Below are positions 21,806 to 33,768 of a DNA stretch of 64,000 bases, one piece after another. Numbering within the stretch: position 1 is the stretch's first letter; every line of letters begins with the position of its first letter. Position numbers and translations under genes: made by a program. A model generated the notes under the pieces. The model saw nothing but the letters and a program-made list of their open reading frames with translations. It was not told where the DNA came from and ran no database searches. Location: NCBI GenBank assembly GCA_949130495.1, contig OX422219.1, forward strand, positions 267,019,111-267,083,110, read 5' to 3'. The stretch is from Sambucus nigra (taxonomy: Eukaryota; Streptophyta; Magnoliopsida; Dipsacales; Adoxaceae).

Positions 21806-24800
21806 TACTTCCCCCCTAATAACAGAATTTCGTCCCGAAATTTGGATAAGTAAGGCACACCTGGAAAAATGAGGTATCCTCCACTATTCAAAACAATTAT
21901 AAAGAAAAGCCCAAATCACTAAAACCCTCGCTTCACAGTAAGCTTGTTTAACATACTTGATACCTTATCAGAATAATCTTCGATAAATGCACCTCACGTT
22001 GTGCTCTTATTAAACCACATTCGAATAAAAATAGTTTATACATAATTAGACGCATTATTTTTATTAGTATTGTGAGTCCGCACCTCACTACTAACTCCCG
22101 CGTTTATCAAAACTCCAAACTCCCATCCTGGGATGAATCAATAACACATCTAACTAAGCTTGTCCATTCCTTGAAATATCCCGACGTCGTGATTTTTACA
22201 CAAGGAAAAACAGCTTCAGCCTGTTGGGGTCACACAAACCTTTGTAAGCACCTTGTCCATAATAAAATTGATACGGGTGGTTCTACCCAGCTCTACTATT
22301 AGATAATATGTTCTTCCCATTACCACAATGTACCTTGCTTAATAGTTTCTCGATTTGGGAAATAAAAATATCGAAATGAATTCAACATTCTTTTATACAG
22401 CCCACTAGTCGCCAATTACCTTGTGCCTACACCTCGGGCCATAGGTGATACAACCTAGTCCAAGTGAAACGTATTTCCTCTACTTCTTGTTACCCCACGT
22501 TAAAGGTGGATTTTGGGGATCTCATCCCAGTTCTAAATAGTACTACGTCAAACCACGTACCGGCGTGTTCACTATCTAATAGTGTAAATCACCCCAAGTA
22601 TATAACAATTTCTCTCCTCCTAGACAACATGTCCCACATAATCGAAGGAACTCATTACTTATCAAATAGTTGCCTACCTCTCAAGAAAATTCTCCAACTT
22701 GACCCTCCCATTCTTGGAATCGTCGTCTTGATACAAAATTATTTGGTTGATCATCTAACCCAAACTGTTCTACTACTTACTATACCTCTTTCAATGTCGA
22801 TATTCACATAAAATTTTCCCGTTAAATGATACTTAATGATGTTATTCTCCCGACGAATACCAAAAGTTTGGACGTTTACACTTTTCACCACTTTGTGCAT
22901 ATCTGGACTTTATACCTGATTGACATTCTCACTCTATTTACTCTTGAGTCACCCTCAACATTCGGTTGATCGAAACTCTACTCCAAATTCCTCATAATAA
23001 TTTATTCGCCTTCTCAAGAGATATCCTTTTATTAAATAGCTTTATACTACCTTTTCTCCAAGTTTGAATGTGCTACACTGACGTTTAATCTCATAAGTAA
23101 TAATCTCACCCGTCTATGTTCCCTCTTCCTTTGATTTACACTTTAGCAAATCAAGATGTCTACGCCCCTTACAATCCAACCATACGGTTTTTAAACATTA
23201 TATACGCTTCATACAAATCCCAAACTCTTTATTGTCACTGTAAATACAACGGTGCTATACCACTTGGTCGTTCTCAATCTCTTCTGAATTAGAAATCCTA
23301 AATCCTCCTTATCCTCAATGCGTCCTTCAACACACCGTGAAAAAACCAACATTATTAGTACTTATATCGTAATTTACTAACAACTGGCTCTAATGACTGT
23401 ACATCATAATTTACTCCTTGTAACTTCCCGTCATAACTACGTACTCCCATAACGATAGAGGTATCCAAATCATGAACGAAGGACCAGACATTTCCTTACT
23501 ACCAACCTTACGCTAAGTTTCATGCGTGGGGTGTCTCGCAAAGCGAAATCCAAACAAGGAACCCCCCTGATACACTACTACCTAACATTGTTGGTCATCG
23601 ACATCCGTTAAGCCCTGTCCATAATATGTACCCATACACTCTCGTCTTTTAACAACAAAGTTTCATCTCAGTTCGTAATTATACATAAACAAAGAACTTC
23701 TTCTGAAAGACACTTTTCTCTTTACAGTGATGGAAATCACATTTCATATACAACATGCGAGACATTTTGAGATCCTAAAATTCCCGTCCCCAAACACACA
23801 ACTATGAGTATAAACTTCCAAATCTCTAACGGGTGATAAAACAATGCACTCTTTTTGTTACGACCTCTCTATCGTTAATTATAAAAAAAAAACTAACTCC
23901 TTGTTGACTAGTAAATCAATTACATACGACTCATAATAATGAAATCCCTATGCATACTGGGATTAAATATCCGAGACCATTATACCCTTTGAAATCCCAA
24001 CATATATATATATATGTACATATATGCACGGAAGTACAATTGTGAGCCCGTTCCTCTAACAGATGGGGCCTCGCCATAACAAAACATGCTACCCCGATGT
24101 AGTAATCCCAATAAACTTGTAATACCAGCACACTATCGGTATAATCATATATATAAAACAATAATTAAGATCATATCATACTTGTATAACACTGCACTAA
24201 AACGAGTAATTTCGATAAAGCATAAACCGCTATTAATATACCCATTCATCCTCCGCGGATGACAATAAAAGTAACCCCCACCCTATCAGGGAAAATGTTC
24301 TTATATATGATAAACTTACTGATATACTCACTAAACTCGACTCTCAAGTGAAAATACAATTGCAACAAATGTAGTAACTCATTCATGCCACAAATAACAT
24401 GCATCCTCATCTGAGGATATAACTCATACTTCTATCCTAATAATCGTCCCGACTGCTCAAATGGTTCCTGGACTTACCACACCTATCTGTCCCAAATTGG
24501 ATATTTCAATAACTGTTGCCCTCGCCAGGCACAATACCTTGATCCATACTCTTGTATCGGTAAAAATTTATAATGTACGGGTTTTCACTCCCACAAAGTA
24601 CCTCTACACATACTCCACTTATTTTCGGTGACCCTGACCATGTTAAAGTGGTCCTTTACTCGGACGTTGGTAGTCTCAACTCTGAAGACTATCACCATTG
24701 TTCCCTTAGCTTGATGTACCTAAGGAACACGCTACGAGTTTTCCACCTCTCTTACTGAAATTACCATCGCTCGGTAGTAATTTCGCTATCGAATTATTTT

Positions 24801-25835
24801 AACGGCTTCTCCGTTGGGTTTTCCTCCTTGTGGTGTTTCTCCAACACCATTTTCCCAGTCTTATTCTATAAAAAAATTTTGATTTTTGTATCTCCCTACC
24901 CAAGGGAACATTTACCTCCAAATTTACACCACGCAATATAATTACTATCTGTATTTATCATCCAAGAAGAATTCCCCATAAGAGCTAACAATTCTTCTTG
25001 TATGTAGATTCTCCCTTTAACATCCTCTTCTCCATACCACCTTCTCCACCCGGTGTAAGGTTCGCTACAACATTAAATTTCTCCTCACAAGTTGACCCCT
25101 ATTTGGCCCTCTTATGTGAGTTCAGAATAACACTCGCCTTTCAACCTGAATTTCTGATGAAGGAACTTATGGTCAAACCATACGTGTGCACCCTCTCGAC
25201 ATCACATTCCACTTTTAAGTGGGTTGCTTGTTTCTCACCATTGAATCTCCGCTCTTACGAGTCAAGGAAAAAATTTCTCCAAATTTTCACTCTCAATTGG
25301 TCATATCCTGACATATGTCCAAGACTTTGGATACATTGCGTTCGTTTGGCTAGCACATGCCGTCTTCGACTTTCGAGTATTGCTACTGATGGTTCTCTTC
25401 AATGTTACACCTAACTCTTTCTCTCCCATTCAAACCTTGTTGGATGTGTCTAATTTGACCCCATTCCTACTATAGCTGTACCCGAAAGTCTCAAGTCGCG
25501 CCTTAGCCTTCTATATCATCTAGGACTTTCGTGCCATAATATCAGTGACTTCAATTACGGTCATCCTTCTTTAAATAAATCAATTAACCTCAATATATAT
25601 TTGCCTACTGCTGTTCACCCAACTGTCTTCGCCTGACGTACTACGTTGTTTGGCACACGAATACACCTGATCGCAATACAATTCGCTATCACTTTCATCA
25701 TAGCAGGAGGACAAAATTTTACTAAAGGAATCAACAATCCTAAACATATGGCTCTATATCAAAGAAAGCTCAACGAAAACATAACAAGCCGTACAAATCC
25801 TAAAGGACACTAGAACCTGATGCTCTGATACCACC
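21806..25835 (-). other. Non-coding interior of Tekay-3
   Basis: Only the ends are recognisable. Positions 21806-21850 hold the purine tract and the 'TTTCGGGACGAAATTC' stretch shared with Tekay-1. About 25700-25835 hold the leader shared with Tekay-1 up to near its gag start (TCTTTGATATAGAGCC). Between them no frame on either strand shows gag, protease, RT or integrase motifs. An inverted copy of the Tekay-2 ~60-bp LTR block lies at 23526-23586, so part of the interior may be old LTR sequence. A plus-strand 138-codon ORF at 24998-25414 has no recognisable product. Confidence 0.8.
25822..25833 (-). other. Primer-binding site of Tekay-3
   Basis: GCTCTGATACCA, the complement of TGGTATCAGAGC, two bases inside the 5' LTR; initiator tRNA-Met type. 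Confidence 0.95.
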
Positions 25836-28714
25836 TGTGACACCTCGACTAATTAAATACCGAGTAGCTACTCCTTTATTAAATTAATACAAAATGCCAA
25901 GTTGGTTAAGTTAATAGCATCACTGTCGAAAACATTTTAATGATTACTAACCACCTAGTATTTTAAAAAGTAAGTTGTCAAATTTTAAATTAAATTTGAT
26001 TAACATGCGATAAATGAAAATGTAAAAGAATAACATCACCATACACCATAAAGTCTGAATAAAAGTAACCAACAAATAATAAGACCGGACGAAAACTCCT
26101 CACAACAATCCCAATATGGAAATAAATGAAACAAGTCTGCATGCTGAATTAATTACAAACCCAAGTCTGAATAACTGAAACATAAAATGTCTATAAAGGA
26201 AATGGGCGACATGCTCTACAAATATTAAAACTGAATATGGAGTCAAGACAAAAGAAGCTTCTACTAGCAAGGCCCTGTAACTTCCACAATAGCTACAGCT
26301 CGTCACCTGAATGGAAATCCTATGCATGGTGTCCTTGTGGCTGGGCACCTAAAAAGGTTTTTACAAAAATAGATTTGAAAGCAAACGGGTCAGAGCCCGA
26401 AAGTGGAGAGTATTTTAAAAACAGCAAGTGCTTTAATAACATTAAAATAATGAATGCAAAATACATGTTAGGACATGCTCTCACATGAAATACTCACCTC
26501 TCGACTAATTGTGCACTCCTAACGTACCGTACACATTCAAGTGATTCTCATATCTAACTAAACCGACATAAGTTCTAACCTTTCTACTCGATTCCCATTA
26601 TACATTCTAACGTTATCAATTAAACATAGGGCTTTACTTAAACTCGGATTCTCACTTATTAGCAATAAAATTTACTAGAGGTTATCCCCTTATTTATCTT
26701 CTCAAGGAGTTACTATAAATTATTCTCATAATTAAACATGACAAGTCTGTTCATTTAACCGTATATCATTCACATCATAAATATACAATACAAGCACCCC
26801 ATGACTAAGCTACGGTGCACATATACTCTGCTATCCATCCCGGTACATCACGTACATAAGGATCAAGCATTCTGAATCTCTCAGGAATCGTTCTCACATA
26901 ACAACAATCACAATCAATGGAGGCGAACACAGTCACATCACATGGGTCATGCACATACCTACGCTCCCACGATCAGCAGTCTTATTAACTTCCCAATAAG
27001 TCCCTCTCTGACCTATGTCCTCGAGGTACCAATCTAAATCCTGGCACACAAAGATTTGATGGCCCTAAGCGAACGCAAACCTCCCGTGATAGCAAGTATG
27101 GTAGGTATGTCATACACATAAAATCATATACATATACTAAGAATGCACACATCCTAGTAATTACCATAATTTATTAATGGTATACTTCTCATTCTGATAC
27201 CAACTTATAATGTTACGAAATTCACATATCCCCGGTTAATACTAACATTTAAATCGTCAATTATTCTCACATCGTAATTAGTCACTCACGTCCTAATCCA
27301 CAATTTTCATTTGGTTCAAATCACACTTCTATGTTTTAGTCCTCAATATATCCCAAATATCCTAACTATATCAATTTGTCATCAAAGGAATGTTATCTCT
27401 ACAAATAAGCCAGGTTACGGGACATTAGAAATCAAATCAGGCCAAAAAGGCCAATCTGTCAACTCGTTAGAAGTCTCGTTCGAACGAGGTCGTTCGAACG
27501 AGAGTTCATTCAAAGGAAGTGGGCATCTAACGAACATCCAACTCGTTAGAAGGAAAACTGTCAACTCATTAGAAGCTCGTTCGAACGAGCTCGTTCGAAC
27601 GACATGGGCAGGCCTTCTAACGAGGTGACAGTTTCGAGACCAGAATTCTCCTATCTCGTTTTTCCCAATTTTCTTCACCTCTAATCTCATCTAAACATCA
27701 TTCAAATAGTAGTTCAAGGTTTCTAATCATTCTTAAACATAGTCAGGTCGTATTTTAACACATTCATGGGATAAATCTTCCTATACACACCTAATTTTCA
27801 AATCTCCCAATGTTTGTCCCCAAATCTTATGAGTAAGAACCCTAGAATATAAAATCATAAATTTCCATAAATAAATCCGTTTTTGTAACGTAAAGAGTAG
27901 TAATTCTTTTAGTTCAATCACCCAATAACAATTCTACATGCAAACCTATATCAAACTCTGAATTTATAACTCCAATCACATGGGTTTTTATAAATCTTCC
28001 AATACAATGCGAGTATATAATTTTCTAATCATGGAAGAAACCTTCACTTGAAATTAACGTAATTAAACCACTTGCCTTGGATTAATCTCTGAATTTGGTG
28101 TTGAATTGATGAAGGTTGCTCTCTCCTTTTTCTCCCAAGGTTGAAGGTTGAAGATGGAGGTTGTGTTTCTCTTTTAGGAACTTCTCCTAACCTCTCCTAT
28201 AACTCCCGTAGCCCTCTAATTAGTTAAGTGCTGGTAATGGGTTAGTGGGTTCCTAAATACCCTATTTTTAATTCCCAAAATTCGTTGGTCAAAATTCCCC
28301 AAATTCCAAAATTACCAAAATACCCTTTTAAGTTGCCGGTATGGCCTAAAAATGCCCCGGGACCCTAACTAAACCCCCGACTAGTGTTTTTTTTACTATT
28401 TCGACCCTTTCGGACACGTTGGCGCACTCAAAATGACCATACGGTTTATAAGAATAAAAATCACTTTTTAATTTAAATAATTACCTTCCTGACGCGACTG
28501 TCACGCGCGTCCCAACAAAATTTCCCAAATTACCGTATTTTAGTCTCGCGATAATTTTAATATTTTCAATATTCATATACTGCCATATATACACATTATA
28601 ATCAAATGCCAACTCACATCTCGTTAGTATTTTATCCGGATTAATTCTCAATTAATTCACATTTAATTTAATTAATCCCATAAATAAATATTCATAAAAG
28701 TACGGGGTATTACA
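25836..28714 (-). repeat. 5' LTR of Tekay-3
   Basis: Plus-strand start TGTGACACCTCG and end CGGGGTATTACA, followed by the CCCAA duplication at 28715. Confidence 0.95.
27475..27602. repeat. TCGTTCGAACGA cluster in the Tekay-3 5' LTR
   Basis: Perfect palindromes near 27477, 27490 and 27578, and a CTCGTTCGAACGAGCTCGTT array near 27588. This is the counterpart of 20568-20694. Confidence 0.9.
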
Positions 28715-28770
28715 CCCAACCCCCTCAATCTTCCTCCACTGCCTGATCAAATATTAAACCAAAAGAAAAA

Positions 28771-28890
28771 ATGTCTTATTATCCTAAAGTCCACCACGAC
28801 GGCGACGAAGTTGACGACTTCGACGAGTTCGATCCCTCCACCCACAGCGGTGGCTACGACATCACTCTCACCTACGCCCGCCTCACAATC
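28771..28890 (+). pseudogene. 5' exon fragment resembling At5g39570-like (PLD-regulated protein) genes
   Basis: The ATG at 28771 opens MSYYPKVHHDGDEVDDFDEF then DPSTHSGGYDITLTYAR. The acidic 'DEVDDFDEFDP..SGGYDIT.TYGR'-type start is, from memory, characteristic of a small family of plant tyrosine/glycine-rich proteins (At5g39570, a reported phospholipase D-regulated protein). GC content and codon use are unlike the surrounding AT-rich DNA. Homology stops near residue 40, where the sequence changes to leucine-rich-repeat coding. The frame ends at a TGA near 28948. This is a fragment, not a working gene. Tekay-3 lies 51 bp upstream of this ATG, in what would be its leader. Confidence 0.6.
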
Positions 28891-29335
28891 GATGGATTTG
28901 AACATCAGTCGGTCAAAGCTTTGGATTTATTGAAGATTTTAGGAATCTGACAAAGTGAAGGAATCTAACTCTGATGTTTAACCAACTATCTAGTGTTATA
29001 CCGGAGCGCATGGGTCTGTTACCTACACTCGAACATGTTCCTGTTATTTTCTAATAACTTTACTGGAGAATTGCCTCCAAAGTTTGGTCGATATTCCATG
29101 AAAATAGATTGGTTGGAACTTTGTCGGGAAATTTGTTCTATAATAGGGTTCTTCAAGGTCTTTTTGCTAATGGAAATAATTTTAGTAGTCATTTGCCAGA
29201 AGCCATAGGAAATTGTAGTAGATTGTTGGTGGTTAATGTTGGGTTTAATAGAATGTCTGGGGAAATTCCTAATGGGTTATGTACATCATTTAATTTGACT
29301 CATTTGGTGATAAATGATAATTCTTTCTTTGGAAC
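28891..29335 (+). pseudogene. LRR receptor-kinase ectodomain fragment
   Basis: Leucine-rich repeats of the plant LRR receptor kinase type (HAESA/HSL1-like look). In changing frames one reads 'FEDFRNLTK', 'LLFSNNFTGELPPKFGRYS', 'GNLFYNRVLQGLFANGNNFS', 'HLPEAIGNCSRLL' and 'NRMSGEIPNGLCTSFNLTHL'. These cover roughly five to six 24-residue repeats with the N-x-x-S/T-G-x-[IL]-P core. At least two frameshifts and stops break it, near 28948, 28978 and 29100. There is no transmembrane segment and no kinase domain. It starts and ends abruptly between two pieces that look like another gene. Confidence 0.75.
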
Positions 29336-29480
29336 GAGTAAGAGGATCTGGGTATGGATGGAGTTTGATTACAATCCTCTTCCTCTGAGTTTGATTTTGA
29401 AGAAACCTAGGTATGGGAGGAAAATTGATTACGAGAGCTTGCTTCCCAACATGGATCTCGGTATGGTCGGATACTGAACC
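29336..29480 (+). pseudogene. Tyr/Gly/Arg-rich coding scrap, possibly the same gene as 28771
   Basis: In shifting frames the sequence gives GSGYGWS, DYNPLPL, EFDFEE, PRYGRKIDYES and GSRYGR words. Such YGR/YGS words are typical of the repetitive part of At5g39570-like proteins. This suggests the LRR piece is embedded between two parts of one donor gene. Identification is tentative. Confidence 0.4.
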
Positions 29481-30190
29481 CACTTCCAAATATATATTCG
29501 TGTATTGACCAAGCTTTCTTCCTAGCATATTTATATTTTTTTGTTTAGGTTGATAGGAATTGTCAAAATATAAAATATTATTTCTAAAACTTTTTTATTT
29601 TTTGAGTAAAAAATCCCACACATACTTCTTATAATTAACAGTTAGTTGAACTACATCTATAGAAAATAAGATTTTCACATTAAATGTGAAATGGAATTCT
29701 GAATATCTTTATCTACAATAATATATAATTCAAGAGAACATAAAAAATAGAGTTTGTTAACAGTCGGTGGAGATGGGTTGCAGTTTTTGGTGTGTTTCTT
29801 TATATCTACAGGATATTCACTTCTAAATGTACCAAATTGTATAAGGTTTTTTTATTATCTCTTATTCTAAAAAGTTTTGAAGGAGAATTGGATGCTCTGT
29901 TATAGCCTTTCAAGTTTCGATTATTTATAAGAAAAATGGTTGAATATGGGCATTGTATTTCCTACCTCAAGTTGTTTACTTTAATTGGGCATGTACATGT
30001 GGTTTTATGGTGGTATCTCTTGATGTACATATGGTTTTATTGGTGTGAATAATTAAATATGGTTTTATGGCAGTCTCTTTCTACGTTCATATTAGTTTTA
30101 TCGTTGTAAATAGTTAATTGGGTTTTAGGTTTAGGTTATATGTTTCAAACAAAAATACTAGAAGCAGAAGTAGCGGGGAATGTATTTATA
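29481..30190. other. AT-rich intergenic sequence
   Basis: No ORF or repeat of note. Near 29990-30115, ATATGGTTTTAT/TGTGGTTTTATGG phrases recur loosely three to four times. Confidence 0.5.
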
Positions 30191-30445
30191 ATGAAGCGGG
30201 CAAGGGTTGAGGAACCAAAGAACCTATTTTAGTGTGTTGTTGAGGATGTCGAGACATGTTCTGACAACCAACTTTTGTCAATATTAACAAAATTTTATTT
30301 GAAAGAGAATCCATGGGAAAGGAAAGACGTTCCACATAAATTTGAGGAATCTACACTAAAATGGTATAAACTGTTTCCCACTGATGAATCCTTGACAAAA
30401 TTTAACGATAGCACCAAATTACAATACAATCATTTTAAAAACTAA
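30191..30445 (+). pseudogene. Short decayed ORF of unknown origin
   Basis: The ATG at 30191 opens an 84-codon frame with a single internal TAG at 30230 and a terminal TAA at 30443. After the TAG the 70-odd codons read like real protein, mixed charged and hydrophobic ('VEDVETCSDNQLLSIL', 'KENPWERKDVPHKFEE', 'LKWYKLFPTDES'), unlike the low-complexity surroundings. I do not recognise it. It may be a scrap of a gene or of a transposon protein. Confidence 0.35.
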
Positions 30446-31033
30446 CTTATACCTAAAACTATTATTCACAGTTATTCCTTAGTTATTTAGTAGTTTGTCT
30501 TGGTTTGATACTAACTGTTATTGATTTTTGCGGAACTTATCTACATTTGTGGTCATATGATTAGCTATTGACATCATCATTTTAGAAATATATCCCCTCC
30601 AAGTATATCTACGGTAGAAACTATAGCTTTGATGTAGTTTTTTTTCATTCTTGCTTTAATTGCTAACACTAATTGGGCATTTTGTATTCTTTGGAAATTG
30701 AAAGAAGCGAAATATTTTACGAGTTTGGTATGGTGCATATTTGGAGGTGTATTTTGCATGGTGCATGTTTGGTAAATTGTTTACGAGTGAGTTTTTTTAT
30801 TTTTCCTTTTTTGTTTTTTCAAGCTTTTCGGATGGATTATTGTACCAAACGAATTAGTAATTTGATGTTAATCGACAAGTACCATATGAATCGTGCACCA
30901 AAATTTATCATTTAGAATCGAGATGAATTTAATGTAGTTTCTATAAAAATTATTTTCCACATAATTTATAAACTAGTGTCCACTAATTTCGCTTTTCCCT
31001 TTTCCTTTTCCTACATTGAATTGAACAAACTTT
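30446..31033. other. AT-rich intergenic sequence
   Basis: Nothing recognisable. Short ORFs on both strands near 30577-30915 are composition artefacts. Confidence 0.5.
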
Positions 31034-31163
31034 AGTGACATATTATTATACATGTACTATGTGACTACATAGATCATTTATATATAATTATAAACTTCAG
31101 TGACTTTTTATTATACATATAATATGTGACTACATAGCTATTTTATATATAATTATATATTTT
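31034..31163. repeat. 65-bp tandem duplication
   Basis: AGTGACATATTATTATACAT at 31034 is repeated as AGTGACTTTTTATTATACAT at 31099. Both copies carry TATGTGACTACATAG and TTTATATATAATTATA. Confidence 0.85.
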
Positions 31164-31227
31164 TTGTCTGCGATTATAATGAAATTTATTACCTACTTCA
31201 AAAAAGTGTCGTACTACACATTGTCTC

Positions 31228-31242
31228 CCGCGCATCGCGCGG
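31228..31242. repeat. GC-rich hairpin CCGCGC-ATC-GCGCGG
   Basis: A perfect 6-bp GC stem with a 3-base loop stands out in very AT-rich DNA. Hairpins like this lie just inside the 3' end of many plant Helitrons, but no clear CTRR terminus or 5' TC end is seen nearby. Confidence 0.6.
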
Positions 31243-33574
31243 TGTACATGATACTTTTCTTTAATTATTATATTAAGTTCAATCTCTCTCTGTATTTAAT
31301 TATCATACCATTGAAATTTTCTATGGAAGTTTTGTTAAATCACCCTATAGTGTAACCATCAGGTGTAACTCCATTTAACCAAGGTTATGGTTCAAGTTTC
31401 CATTTTATATGACCACTCTTTCTCTCCCTCTTTTACTTTTATCATTTTTATTTTGCGGAATTAAATTTATTTCTCGTATGGTTTGTATTTTCAATTTTAC
31501 AGATCATCACTTGCACATCTATAAAGGAAGGTAGGCATATATAAATCATTTTACTTCTTACCACTTCAATGGTCTAACTAGTACGTCAGAAGGAAAAATC
31601 AAAATAACTTAAGTTATGCTCCATCTCTAGCCTAAAAAAATATTCAAATCACGTGACAAGGAACAAAATACAGTCACTTGATTTAAAGCATATGTTGGCT
31701 TCTTCAAAAGGTTCCCATAATAATCTCACTATATATTGTTTATTTACGCTTAATTTCTAGGTTTGATATTTTGAGGTAAACAAATGTATAAAATTAATTA
31801 CTCTCCCAATTTTTTTAGAACTTCACCACTTGAATAGTAATAGTGATTTTGAAAAAGAAAAAGTAAATGATGAATCTATATAAAATGTGGTGTGTTGTTT
31901 ATCTAATACTAGTATTAATATATTGTGTGAAAGTAAGAATTATTTAATTTTAATTAATATATTCACATGTTTGTGTAAATAGAGAAAAAGTCTATTTACA
32001 TTATAAAATGGAACTCTTAGAGATTATACTTTTGGTATTTCAAAAAATCCCATTATTCTCCATTCATGAAACATATGTGGTTTTATTGGCTTTGTTACTG
32101 CTTAAAATTAGATTTCTTATCACAATAGTTTGTATGCCCGTTTTATTTATTTAAAAAAAAAATTGGGATGTAAACATAAGTAACAACAAATAAGATCATG
32201 TCTTTATTTTATGACAATAAATTTGACTAGATATAGGAGAATACATTTTAAATTTAGACCTAATAACATGTAGACTAATTATTTAAAATATAAAACAATT
32301 GTAATATCTTAAAACAGTGTGTCTTAAACACCACAAGTAGAAGTATTATAGGCAAGAATCGAAGGGTGCAACACAAGGATTAAGAAAACCCCAAGTAAGA
32401 ATACACCTTTTCCATCGACACGAGCATACTATTGGGGTTTTATTCTTAGAGCCACGCACTGAATTTATTTTTTGGTAAAGGGGTATCGGTTCATTTTTAA
32501 ATAAGAATCATGGTGACTATAATGCCTTATATTTGGTTTAAATATATTGTAGACATGTCGGTCAATAGAGCTCAGTTAGAATTTCGATGAGTCGATTTCT
32601 GGTTGATCGCTTGGAGATCAAAATTCCGATTCTAGCACTATCAAAACATTTACAACCTAGATAGGGAGTTCATATCTTACATGAATGGTTGCGAGGAAAT
32701 CCTAGTAGTTTATCTCAAACTACGGAAAACTATTTGATGGTTCGAGAAATTATTCCATAGTGCGACAGAGGATTGTGATCGGTACAAACCAAGAATATAT
32801 TGAACATGACCACCTGTGAGATTTTAGTTTAAGGGTTGTCTTGATTACACTCATGCAATCTCACGCCATTTCTATACGGTACATAGATTCTTAATTACAA
32901 TATATATAAGGATTTCAATTCTTGTGCAAATGTCACTGTGATTACTATTTGGTCCAATCTGATTTTATATCGGGTCAAATAATGCCCGCACATTGGGTGA
33001 CAGTTGCGTGAATTGGTCTAAGATCATAATCTGGAGGAATTCGCATCGAGGGGATATCGTGGATTGTGATACCACCTTGATAGACTTATATGTTTTATTT
33101 CCACTAAGTAAAACTCGATAAGTGGATTATTTAACAATCTTCGTGGAGTATCAAATAAGTTAAGAATGTTAATGAAGTTATTGATTATATATTGGTTAAA
33201 ATAAATTAAGAATAAATTTATTTGACCAAGTGGGTATTGGACACTTAATGTAGGGAATCATATTATGTACTGTAATCAACTTTGCAAATACGACATCATT
33301 ATTTGATTACAGTTATTATTATTTAATGGAGTTATTGATGATAAAATAAATAAAGTAAATAAATTATGATAATTATAGTTTGGGATTTTTGGTATTTATT
33401 TTGAAGCTAGTTTCATTATTTGTCTTGGGTCCCTAGTGTAGTCCAAATACACAAGTAGTTATGCCAAGGATATAAAGAAACCCCATTTGGCCGAAATCCA
33501 TCTTTTTAATACTTGTATATAAAGGTGTGGAAGGGGTTTTAATGACAATGATCCATCATTAGGGTTTGACAGGG
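31243..33574. other. AT-rich intergenic sequence, possibly part of an old LTR in its last third
   Basis: No coding region. From about 32300 composition becomes more even. A TATA-like TATATAAAGGTGTGGAAGGG lies at 33516, about 60 bases before the Athila-1 insertion. Joined across Athila-1, the sequence continues at 47759 (GAGAACACGATATTCATG, later AGGAGGATCATACACTAGAAG) in a style seen in Copia LTR 3' parts. This is suggestive only. Confidence 0.35.
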
Positions 33575-33579
33575 GCGAG

Positions 33580-33768
33580 TGATTGGACATAAATATTGTA
33601 TATTTATTCCCCTAATTTCAGTGTATTTGTGAACCCGAGTGATGTAACCTATATGGATTTGACGCACATTTATGCTACTAACCTTAGCTGGCAAGTATTT
33701 CGTGTTTTGTGCATCACTTATTTGTTTTACAGGTTAATTATGCAAGCAGTGCAAAAGAGAAATCGAGA
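33580..33768 (+). repeat. Left LTR of Athila-1, first part
   Basis: Starts TGATTGGACATAAATATTG as does 46190. It ends at CGAGA (33764-33768), the target duplication of Athila-2. Confidence 0.95.

Larger units (their letters stand above)
18930..28714 (-). mobile_element. Tekay-3: complete non-coding chromovirus derivative
   Basis: Two ~2.88 kb LTRs in direct orientation, a primer-binding site inverted at 25822-25833, a polypurine tract inverted at 21806-21819, and a perfect 5-bp target duplication CCCAA at 18925-18929 and 28715-28719. The element reads on the minus strand. The ~4.0 kb interior has no gag or pol frame; the longest ORF is 138 codons and antisense. It is therefore a non-autonomous, LARD-like member of the Tekay group. 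The LTRs differ by a few percent by eye. Its ends and leader match Tekay-1 closely, which suggests mobilisation by a Tekay relative. Confidence 0.92.

Noticed and set aside
24998..25414. 138-codon plus-strand ORF in the Tekay-3 interior
   Set aside because: Antisense to the element, no recognisable motif and no homologous frame in Tekay-1; the length is not exceptional for 4 kb of sequence.
28891..29335. Functional LRR receptor kinase gene
   Set aside because: Stops and frameshifts, no signal peptide, no transmembrane segment and no kinase domain.
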